The translations under genes and the position numbers were made by a program. DNA of 64,000 nt, taken from Alphaproteobacteria bacterium. Its GTDB lineage: Bacteria; Pseudomonadota; Alphaproteobacteria; Micavibrionales; Micavibrionaceae. The notes under the pieces are model-generated. The model was not told the origin of the DNA. It saw only the letters and a program-made list of their open reading frames with translations, and searched no databases. Below are positions 57,138 to 64,000 of this stretch, in pieces (the stretch's first letter is position 1; each line of letters begins with the position of its first letter). The stretch spans positions 62,001 through 126,000 of the forward strand of contig JAJFGS010000003.1 in assembly GCA_021775995.1 (NCBI GenBank), given 5' to 3'.

Positions 57138-57956
57138 TTATGAAGCCTTTTTTAATTCATTCTGCTTTTTGGCCTTATATGTGTTTTCAGCCGCAGGAAA
57201 AGCCCGGGATTGCACATCACTGACATACTGTTTGATAGATTGCTCAATCTGTTGTCCAATATTTGCATATTGTTTCACAAATTTGGGTGAACGGCCTAAA
57301 GATAGACCTAACATATCCTCACTCACTAATATTTGGCCATCACACACATTGGATGCTCCAATACCAATGGTGGGAATATTAACCGATGCTGTAATGGCTG
57401 CGGCTAGAGGTTCAGGGACAGCTTCAATCACTATGCCAAAGGCACCTGCCTCTTCAACAGCCTTTGCATCATTCATTAAGGCTTTGGCTTCGGACTCAAT
57501 TCGACCCTGTACTTTATAGTCCTTAATATCGTTAACAGATTGTGGAAGCAGGCCAATATGTCCCATAATGGGAATATCGTTACTGGTTAAATATTGGATT
57601 GTAGAGGCTTGGTCTTTGCCGCCTTCAAGTTTAATGCCATCACAACCCGTTTTATCCATAATAATTTGTGCATTTTTAAGTGCTTCAACAGCATCATTTT
57701 CGTATGATCCATAAGGCATATCAACAATTACAAAGGCTTTTTGAGCAGTTTTAGAAACAGCGTGGCCATGACGTACCATCATTTCCATATCTGCCTTTTG
57801 TGTACTGTCTTCGCCGTAAAGAACCATAGAAACGCTATCTCCTACCAAGACAAGGTCACAATGCTTATCCATTATTGCCATCATGGGTGCTGTGTAAGCC
57901 GTTAGACAGACAAGCGGCGTTGGCGAGTTTTGCAGGTCTGAAATCGTTTTCTTCAT
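57138..57956 (-). CDS. panB: 3-methyl-2-oxobutanoate hydroxymethyltransferase
   Basis: A 272-residue TIM-barrel enzyme, first step of pantothenate synthesis: VCLTAYTAPMMA, LVGDSVSMVLYG, KLEGG, and GHIGLLPQS. It lies directly upstream of secY on the same strand (78-bp gap), so the spc operon is cut at this point. Confidence 0.95.
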   Translation of the reverse strand: MKKTISDLQNSPTPLVCLTAYTAPMMAIMDKHCDLVLVGDSVSMVLYGEDSTQKADMEMMVRHGHAVSKTAQKAFVIVDMPYGSYENDAVEALKNAQIIMDKTGCDGIKLEGGKDQASTIQYLTSNDIPIMGHIGLLPQSVNDIKDYKVQGRIESEAKALMNDAKAVEEAGAFGIVIEAVPEPLAAAITASVNIPTIGIGASNVCDGQILVSEDMLGLSLGRSPKFVKQYANIGQQIEQSIKQYVSDVQSRAFPAAENTYKAKKQNELKKAS

Positions 57957-58066
57957 ACTTATGAGAAATAAGGGGAATAGCGGTAAAAATCAATGAAAAT
58001 ATACTGTCTTAATTCTGACCAATTTCAGACTTGAGCTTGCCGTACTTTGTTATTAGATTCCTCGCT

Positions 58067-59494
58067 ATGATGATTAAAGCCTTAAAAATATTTTCAGTCT
58101 TACTTGTTTTAATTGGTTTAGGTGCTTTTGCGCCTGAAGCTTACACGCAAAGCCGTCAGGTTCCTGATAATCGTGAACAAGTTACGCTTTCATATTCACC
58201 ATTGGTAAAACAAGTATCTCCCGCTGTTGTTAATATTTATACGAAGCGTGTCGTAACGCGAAGCGTTAGCCCATTTGGTGAAGATCCATTTTTTGAACAA
58301 TTTTTTGGTGGAAATTTTAGAGGTTTAAACCGTCAACAGATTGAAAGTTCACTTGGGACAGGTCTAATTGTTGATGCTGAAGGAGTTCTTGTAACGAATG
58401 CCCATGTTGTGAAAGGGGCGCAAGAAATTTCCGTAGTTTTAAATGATGGTCGTGAGTTTGATGCAAAAATTTCGCTATCTGACGAGAAAACAGACTTAGC
58501 AATTTTACGCGTTGATACAAAAGGTGAGCGCCTACCTTCTGCACGTCTTAAGCCAAGTGAAAATTTAGAAGTTGGTGATATTGTCTTAGCCATTGGTAAT
58601 CCATTTGGTGTTGGGCAGACGGTTACAAGTGGAATTGTCTCTGCGTTGGCACGATCTTCATTAAACATAAATGACTTTAACTTTTTTATCCAAACAGATG
58701 CGGCTATTAATCCAGGAAACTCTGGCGGGCCGCTGGTCGCCATGGATGGCAGTGTCATTGGCTTGAATACAGCGATATATTCTCGCTCAGGTGGTTCATT
58801 GGGCATTGGCTTTGCTATACCTTCTGAGATGGTACAATCAGTCATTGCAGCTGAAAAATCTGGGGCAACCAATGCGGGGGCAGTGCGTCCTTGGATTGGT
58901 GTGAATGGACAAGCTGTTACGCGTGATATTGCATCGTCCTTAGATTTAGATAAAGCATTGGGTGTTTTGGTTTCATCTCTTCATAAAGCAAGCCCTGCTC
59001 AAAAGGCAGGGCTAAAAGTGGGTGATGTAATCACAGCCATTAATGGCCGTATTGTTAATGACCCCGCAGAGATGAAATTTCGTTTGGCAACTGTGCCTTT
59101 AGGAGAAAAGGCTGACTTGGATGTTATTCGACGTGGCAAAGTAATTACTTTACGAATGGAAGCGATGCAACCACCTGAAAATCCGCCGCGTCAAGCAACC
59201 AAGATAGAAGGGGCTAACCCGTTAAATGGTGTAACAGTGGGAAATTTAAATCCGCGTGTGGGTGTTGAGCTAGGATTAAATACAGATAGAGAAGCCATCG
59301 TTGTTTTAGAAGTTAGTCGTAAAACGCGAGCACGTCGTATTGTGAGTGTTGGTGATGTCATTCTTGCCATTAATGACGTTAAGATTTCAAGCATCAAGGG
59401 CTTACAAAAAGAGCTTGTTAACGCTAAAAACAAAGATGCTTTTGGTATTACTGTCGAGCGTAATGGCCATCAAAATCGCATTGTTATAAGATAA
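58067..59494 (+). CDS. DegP/HtrA-type periplasmic serine protease
   Basis: A 475-residue protease from ATG 58067, with a signal peptide ending near EAYTQS. The triad is present: NAHVV (His), TDLAIL (Asp), GNSGGPL (Ser). Two PDZ domains follow (about 270-360 and 385-470). It degrades or refolds damaged periplasmic proteins. The longer frame starts at TTG 58031 and lacks support. Confidence 0.94.
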   Translation: MMIKALKIFSVLLVLIGLGAFAPEAYTQSRQVPDNREQVTLSYSPLVKQVSPAVVNIYTKRVVTRSVSPFGEDPFFEQFFGGNFRGLNRQQIESSLGTGLIVDAEGVLVTNAHVVKGAQEISVVLNDGREFDAKISLSDEKTDLAILRVDTKGERLPSARLKPSENLEVGDIVLAIGNPFGVGQTVTSGIVSALARSSLNINDFNFFIQTDAAINPGNSGGPLVAMDGSVIGLNTAIYSRSGGSLGIGFAIPSEMVQSVIAAEKSGATNAGAVRPWIGVNGQAVTRDIASSLDLDKALGVLVSSLHKASPAQKAGLKVGDVITAINGRIVNDPAEMKFRLATVPLGEKADLDVIRRGKVITLRMEAMQPPENPPRQATKIEGANPLNGVTVGNLNPRVGVELGLNTDREAIVVLEVSRKTRARRIVSVGDVILAINDVKISSIKGLQKELVNAKNKDAFGITVERNGHQNRIVIR

Positions 59495-59534
59495 ACGCTT
59501 GGCTTTATAATAAAGAGCCTTTAATTTACTATTT

Positions 59535-60842
59535 ATGAGCTCTAGTCTTTTTCAAGCAGCCAATATGGAATCGGACGCGCCGCGTCCGTTGGCTGATCGT
59601 TTACGGCCTAAAGCTTTAGAAGAAATTGCAGGTCAAGACCATTTGGTTGGGGAAGCAGGGCAATTAACCCGTATGTTGGACGTCAAACGCCTATCTTCTC
59701 TTGTATTTTGGGGAACACCAGGATGTGGCAAAACCACTATTGCTCGTATTTTAGCCGATCATACAGATTATCATTTTGAACAGCTTTCAGCGATATTTTC
59801 TGGTGTTGGGGATCTTAAAAAAGTTTTTGAGGCTGCGCGGGCACGAAGACAATCAGGGCAGGGTACATTATTATTTGTAGATGAAATTCATCGTTTTAAT
59901 AAATCGCAACAAGATGCTTTTTTACCTGTCATGGAGGACGGCACAATTATTTTGATTGGTGCCACAACTGAAAACCCATCTTTTGAATTAAATGCCGCGT
60001 TACTTTCTCGTTGCCAAGTTATGGTTTTAAAACGTCTTGATGATGATGCGTTGGAAAAATTGTTAGTGCGTGCTGAAAAGGAAATCAGTCATGATTTATC
60101 TTTGACTAAGGATGCAAGGCAGACATTAAAAGCTTTAGCAGATGGGGATGGACGATATTTGCTAACAATGGTTGAACAAATTGCTGAAGAAGAAACAATA
60201 TTAGACAGTGAATCATTAAGTGAAATTCTACAACGTCGTGCACCTGTTTATGATAAAGGGGATGACAGCCATTATAATTTAATAAGTGCGCTCCATAAAT
60301 CAGTTCGTGGATCGGACGTAGACGCTGCTCTCTATTGGTTTGCGCGGATGCTGGAGGGTGGAGAAGACCCAAAATATTTGGCACGACGCTTTACCCGTAT
60401 GGCAGTGGAAGATATTGGTTTGGCAGACCCGGCTGCTTTAACGCAATGTACTGCGGCATGGGAAACGTATGAACGTTTAGGTTCACCAGAGGGGGAACTT
60501 GCGTTGGCGCAAGCCTTAATCTATCTTGCCACGGCACCTAAATCGAATGCGGGTTACGTTGCTTATAATCAGGCGGTGAGTGCAGCAAGAAAAACAGGGT
60601 CATTAATGCCACCTGCTCATATTTTAAATGCGCCTACATCGATGATGAAAGATTTGGGTTATGGTGCTGGATATGAGTATGATCCTGATACAGTGAATGG
60701 TTTTTCGGGACAAAATTATTTTCCTGATGACATGCAACGACAAAATTTTTATGAGCCTGTTGAGCGAGGGTTTGAACGCGATATAAAAAAGCGCCTCGAT
60801 TATTGGGCAAAGTTAAGACAAAAGAAAGCAGCAAACACATGA
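59535..60842 (+). CDS. rarA: replication-associated recombination protein RarA
   Basis: A 435-residue AAA+ ATPase (MgsA/RarA): FWGTPGCGKTT Walker A, LLFVDEIHRFNKSQQD Walker B region, and the C-terminal YLARRFTRMAVEDIG block. It acts at stalled forks. Its stop overlaps the crcB start (ATGA). Confidence 0.95.
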   Translation: MSSSLFQAANMESDAPRPLADRLRPKALEEIAGQDHLVGEAGQLTRMLDVKRLSSLVFWGTPGCGKTTIARILADHTDYHFEQLSAIFSGVGDLKKVFEAARARRQSGQGTLLFVDEIHRFNKSQQDAFLPVMEDGTIILIGATTENPSFELNAALLSRCQVMVLKRLDDDALEKLLVRAEKEISHDLSLTKDARQTLKALADGDGRYLLTMVEQIAEEETILDSESLSEILQRRAPVYDKGDDSHYNLISALHKSVRGSDVDAALYWFARMLEGGEDPKYLARRFTRMAVEDIGLADPAALTQCTAAWETYERLGSPEGELALAQALIYLATAPKSNAGYVAYNQAVSAARKTGSLMPPAHILNAPTSMMKDLGYGAGYEYDPDTVNGFSGQNYFPDDMQRQNFYEPVERGFERDIKKRLDYWAKLRQKKAANT

Positions 60843-61219
60843 ATATGATTTTAGCAATCGCCGCTGGTGGTGCGATTGGATCAGTGTTACGTCATTTTGT
60901 TGGAATGATAACACTCAATTTTTTTGGCCCTAATTTTCCATGGGGCACAATAACGGTTAATGTTATTGGTTCTTTTGTTATGGGGGTGTTGGTTACCTAT
61001 CTTGCATTAAATTGGAGTCCATCGCAGGAAATTCGGGCTTTCTTGACGGTTGGTTTGTTAGGCGGATTTACAACTTTTTCAGCTTTTTCACTTGATGTTA
61101 TAACATTGTGGGAGCGTGGTGCTTCTATGGCCGCTATGGGATATATAATGGCCTCAATTATTCTTTCAATTTTTGCACTTATGATAGGCATGATGATTAT
61201 TCGGGCGGTTTTATCATGA
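60839..61219 (+). CDS. crcB: fluoride exporter CrcB
   Basis: A 126-residue four-helix fluoride channel: PWGTITVNVIGSFVMG and GLLGGFTTFSAFS. ATG 60839 overlaps the rarA stop; the frame's earlier ATG is inside rarA. No fluoride riboswitch seen in front, as expected for an internal gene. Confidence 0.94.
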   Translation: MNMILAIAAGGAIGSVLRHFVGMITLNFFGPNFPWGTITVNVIGSFVMGVLVTYLALNWSPSQEIRAFLTVGLLGGFTTFSAFSLDVITLWERGASMAAMGYIMASIILSIFALMIGMMIIRAVLS

Positions 61220-62196
61220 GTGGGGTTTATCATATTGAAGTGTCAGAAGATGAGGATGGGCAACGCCTTGACCGTTTTTTGCAGAAACACTTAAGGGGTA
61301 CACCTTTTGGTTTGTTACAAAAATTAATGCGAAGTGGGCAGATACGTATTGATAGTAAACGTGTAAAAGCTGCTACACGAATTGCCGTAGGGCAATCTGT
61401 TCGTATTCCACCGATGGAAGATAAAAAACATGAAGAAAAAGAAGGTATCAGTGAACACGATGCTGCTTTTATTCAATCTCTCGTTATTTATAATGATGGC
61501 GATATTATTGCGCTGAATAAACCCGCAGGTATTGCAACGCAAGGCGGTACAAATATTAATCGTCATATTGATGGTATGTTGGATGCGTTGGTAGAAAAGG
61601 ATGGCGTACGTCCACGACTTGTCCATCGTTTAGATAAAGATACATCTGGCGTTTTATTGTTGGCGGGATCATCAAACATGGCACGGGACATGGGAAAAAT
61701 TTTTCAAGGTCGAGAAATTCGTAAAATTTATTGGGCCTTAACTGTACCCGCCCCTGAAATGAATAATGGTGAAATTCGTGCGCCTATACTTAAGGCTGGT
61801 GGTATGGGTAATGAAAAAATGGTGGTTGATGCGGAAGATGGTTTACGTTCATCAACACTTTTTGATGTTGTTGAGCGTGCACATAAACAACTAGCTTTTG
61901 TTGCATTTTGGCCCAGAACTGGCCGCACCCATCAAATTCGCGTTCATGCCGCACATATGGGTTGCCCTATTTTAGGCGATGGTAAATATGGTGGGCAGGA
62001 GGCCTTTTTGGAAGGCATGGATCATGTTAAGCGTGTCCATCTTCATGCCCATTCTATTCGATTTAAACACCCAAAAACGAAGAAAATAATTGAAATTCAA
62101 GCACCATTGGCAGACGATTTAAAAGAAAGTTGGAAATCTTTCGGCTTTGATGTTAATTCAAATTACAATGCGTTTGACGATATTAAAAAGGTTTAA
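61216..62196 (+). CDS. rluC: RluC/RluD-family pseudouridine synthase
   Basis: A 326-residue enzyme with an N-terminal S4 domain (DGQRLDRFLQKHL) and a catalytic domain with RLVHRLDKDTSGVLLLA (the catalytic Asp) and GRTHQIRVHAAHMGCPILGD. It modifies 23S rRNA; RluC or RluD role is not certain. ATG 61216 overlaps the crcB stop (ATGA). Confidence 0.93.
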   Translation: MSGVYHIEVSEDEDGQRLDRFLQKHLRGTPFGLLQKLMRSGQIRIDSKRVKAATRIAVGQSVRIPPMEDKKHEEKEGISEHDAAFIQSLVIYNDGDIIALNKPAGIATQGGTNINRHIDGMLDALVEKDGVRPRLVHRLDKDTSGVLLLAGSSNMARDMGKIFQGREIRKIYWALTVPAPEMNNGEIRAPILKAGGMGNEKMVVDAEDGLRSSTLFDVVERAHKQLAFVAFWPRTGRTHQIRVHAAHMGCPILGDGKYGGQEAFLEGMDHVKRVHLHAHSIRFKHPKTKKIIEIQAPLADDLKESWKSFGFDVNSNYNAFDDIKKV

Positions 62197-62197
62197 A

Positions 62198-62983
62198 ATG
62201 TCTGAAGAGAAAAGAGTTTGCCGTCGTAAATTAATGAAATTAATTTTTTTTCGTATTCCTGTAATCCTTATGATTATTAGCGCTATTTTAATTGCAGCTT
62301 TAAAATTAGTTGAGCGTTACCCAAATCCGTTAAGACAAGGATTTGAAGAATATCTATCAAAAGCTACCAATCGAAATGCAACAATAGGTACATTAGAAGA
62401 AATAAAGTTTTTTCCAAATTTTGTGATTGATGCACGTGACGTTACTATTCATAATTTACACAATGCAGCAGTTATTGATTTAGAAATTGAAAAAATTAAT
62501 ATTAACTCTCCATTTTCAAGTATGTTTTTTAATAGTAAAAAAATTAATAGTTTTTTTCTTGAAAATTTACACGCAAATGCGGGTATGATTGGACCAAAGG
62601 AAATATTTGTTTCATCATCAGAAATAATTAATAAAAATGGTCCGGATCAGTACGGATCATTTTTAGTTGTAAATGGCACCTACGGCGGCAAAAAAGTGTA
62701 TTTTGAAGCTGAATTAGAAGCAGGAAAATATAACTATTCTGTACCTTCAAAGGTCCCGTTTTCCTTACAAATAGGTCAATATCAAGTTAATGCTACTTTG
62801 AATAAAAATTTTACGAGTGTAAGGCTTGAAAACACTGTATTTTCAAAAAGCGCAACAAAGTCTAAGGCAAAAGAATATAATTTAGTCCAGAAAAGTAAAT
62901 ATCAATTAGATAATCCATTGAGTTGTGTTTGGACTGAAGAAAAATTAGATAGTTGTGATAAATATTTAGAGAATGAGAACTAA
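62198..62983 (+). CDS. AsmA-like membrane-anchored protein
   Basis: A 261-residue protein with one membrane helix (about 15-34) after a basic N-terminus, then a periplasmic domain. NATIGTLEEIKFFPNFVIDARDVTIHN resembles the N-terminal unit of AsmA-type proteins, but it is much shorter. One base after rluC, so same transcript. Function unknown. Confidence 0.6.
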   Translation: MSEEKRVCRRKLMKLIFFRIPVILMIISAILIAALKLVERYPNPLRQGFEEYLSKATNRNATIGTLEEIKFFPNFVIDARDVTIHNLHNAAVIDLEIEKININSPFSSMFFNSKKINSFFLENLHANAGMIGPKEIFVSSSEIINKNGPDQYGSFLVVNGTYGGKKVYFEAELEAGKYNYSVPSKVPFSLQIGQYQVNATLNKNFTSVRLENTVFSKSATKSKAKEYNLVQKSKYQLDNPLSCVWTEEKLDSCDKYLENEN

Positions 62984-62987
62984 GATT

Positions 62988-63701
62988 ATGATGAAGCGTT
63001 TTTACAAATTGGTTTCCCACAAAAAAACAAATGATGGTTATGTTATTCAACTAGACGGTAAGGCGGTTAGTACGTCATTAGGTCAAGATTTATTAGCACC
63101 AACTAAAAGTTTAGCAGATGCTATTGTTTTGGAATGGGCAGAGCAAGAAGAAAAAGTTAAACCTGAAACTATGCCTTTAACACAAATTTTGACAACATCA
63201 ATTGATAAGATTCGTGATCGAGAAGCCATAACCCAAAGTTGTATGCGTTACTTAGATACAGATTTAATATGTTATTGGGCTAAGGAGCCAGAATCCATAG
63301 CAAAGCTGCATAAAGAAGTATGGGGGCAGTGGGTTAAATGGTTTGAAAATCATTTTGAAGTGTCACTTTATACAACAAAAAATATAGATGCCATTAAACA
63401 GGATGAGGGCACCCATAAACGTGTTTGGAATTATATTGAAAGTTTAGACGACGCTTATTTTACAGTGCTTCATATTATGATGTCATTAAGTGGATCGCTT
63501 GTTTTAGCTCTCGCTTTTTCAGAAGGTGAAATAGAGCCACAGGAGATTTTTGAAGCGAGTTATTTAGAAGAACTGTACCGTGGTGAAGTTTATAATGAAG
63601 AATTGCATGGTGCGGCACCTAATGATGAAGCGGAGCGCGAAGCTTTCAAGCGCGATGCTAAAGCATGTAAAAAGTTTCTTGAACTTGCCAATGATTATTA
63701 A
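62988..63701 (+). CDS. ATP12 family F1-ATPase chaperone
   Basis: A 237-residue ATP12-type assembly factor for the F1 alpha subunit: YVIQLDGKAVST, EWAEQEEKVKPETMPLTQI, DLICYWA and the late LEELYRGEVYNEELHG. ATG 62988 starts the MMKRFYKLV sequence. Characteristic of alphaproteobacteria and mitochondria. Confidence 0.92.
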   Translation: MMKRFYKLVSHKKTNDGYVIQLDGKAVSTSLGQDLLAPTKSLADAIVLEWAEQEEKVKPETMPLTQILTTSIDKIRDREAITQSCMRYLDTDLICYWAKEPESIAKLHKEVWGQWVKWFENHFEVSLYTTKNIDAIKQDEGTHKRVWNYIESLDDAYFTVLHIMMSLSGSLVLALAFSEGEIEPQEIFEASYLEELYRGEVYNEELHGAAPNDEAEREAFKRDAKACKKFLELANDY

Positions 63702-63703
63702 TA

Positions 63704-64000
63704 ATGAACATTCCTGATGATGGTTTAATAATAGGTTCGGATAATAAATCACGTTGTTGGTGGCATGGTGATATTGATGAATATATCAAATATCATGACG
63801 AAGAGTGGGGATGCCCTGTTAATAGCGATAGGCAGTTATTTGAAAAAATAATCTTAGAAGGATTTCAATCGGGCTTAAGTTGGCTGACAATTCTACGAAA
63901 GCGAGAAAATTTTAGAAATGCCTTTGATAATTTTAATTATAAAAAAATTGTAAAATACTCCGATACAGATATTGAACGACTTGTTAAAGATGTTGGAATT
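63704..64000 (+). CDS. tag: DNA-3-methyladenine glycosylase I (partial)
   Basis: The 5' 99 codons of tag, cut by the window edge. Visible: SRCWWHGDIDEYIKYHDEEWG, the zinc/active-site start, and GFQSGLSWLTILRKRENFR. It removes 3-methyladenine from DNA. It starts two bases after the ATP12 gene. Confidence 0.93.
   Translation, partial: MNIPDDGLIIGSDNKSRCWWHGDIDEYIKYHDEEWGCPVNSDRQLFEKIILEGFQSGLSWLTILRKRENFRNAFDNFNYKKIVKYSDTDIERLVKDVGI

Noticed and set aside
58333-58872. 179-codon minus-strand ORF opposite the DegP-like gene
   Set aside because: Shadow of a strong coding frame with Ser/Pro-rich nonsense composition.

Overview
The window looks like a continuous piece of chromosome from an AT-rich alphaproteobacterium. 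Evidence: the aa3 oxidase cluster ctaC-ctaD-ctaB-ctaG-ctaE-SURF1, a ~1600-residue NAD-dependent glutamate dehydrogenase, an SDHAF4-like protein, an ATP12-family F1-ATPase chaperone, an IalB-like protein, the small SRP RNA next to dnaX-ybaB, the order radA-cvpA-purF-SDR, and the order secY-adk-rpsM-rpsK-rpoA-rplQ. I cannot name a genus. There are no tRNA or rRNA genes, insertion sequences, CRISPR arrays or complete prophage.

Layout. 1-5.2 kb (minus): a PAS sensor kinase, then a periplasmic thiol-redox cluster (redoxin, DsbD/ScsB-type reductase, secreted thioredoxin). 5.5-7.8 kb (plus): IalB-like protein and an M23 peptidase. 7.8-15.5 kb (minus): the aa3 oxidase structural and assembly genes, with ilvA inserted between ctaD and ctaB. 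15.7-17.7 kb: a MAPEG-like protein, rsmE, ubiA. 17.7-18.0 kb: a small ORF with six terminal histidines behind a good Fur-box match. 18-22.9 kb: NAD-GDH, then a decayed DoxX-like gene. 23.2-30.6 kb (minus): an AMIN lipoprotein, System II cytochrome c maturation (ResA-like thioredoxin, CcsA, CcsB), a lone cyclic-nucleotide-binding domain, RimK, RimB and an M42-like peptidase. 30.6-35.1 kb (plus): a 32-aa membrane peptide, SRP RNA, dnaX, ybaB, a permease, xthA. 35.1-40.4 kb: an orphan SASA-FN3-LamG protein, a DUF1223 protein, typA, SDHAF4. 40.5-44.6 kb (plus): chorismate mutase, rsmB, rpe, heparinase II/III. 44.6-46.6 kb: an accessory junction with two tandem XRE regulators, a long perfect inverted repeat, and an SOS-type promoter in front of a small membrane ORF and radA. 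46.6-52.4 kb: radA, cvpA, purF, an SDR and a DUF4041/GIY-YIG nuclease resembling the SNIPE anti-phage family. 52.5-58 kb (minus): the alpha ribosomal operon, secY and panB. 58-64 kb (plus): a DegP-like protease, then coupled rarA-crcB-rluC, an AsmA-like protein, the ATP12 chaperone and the start of tag.

How parts may work together. Much of the left half serves cytochrome maturation: DsbD can pass electrons out to periplasmic thioredoxins, the ResA-like thioredoxin keeps apocytochrome c thiols reduced, CcsB-CcsA attach heme, and CtaB, CtaG and SURF1 supply heme O, copper and assembly help to the oxidase. System II rather than Ccm in an alphaproteobacterium is notable. The best candidates for undescribed biology are (i) the Fur-box / His-tail ORF antisense to the end of ubiA, (ii) the SOS-box promoter driving a small membrane ORF that overlaps radA, and (iii) the SNIPE-like membrane nuclease between housekeeping operons.
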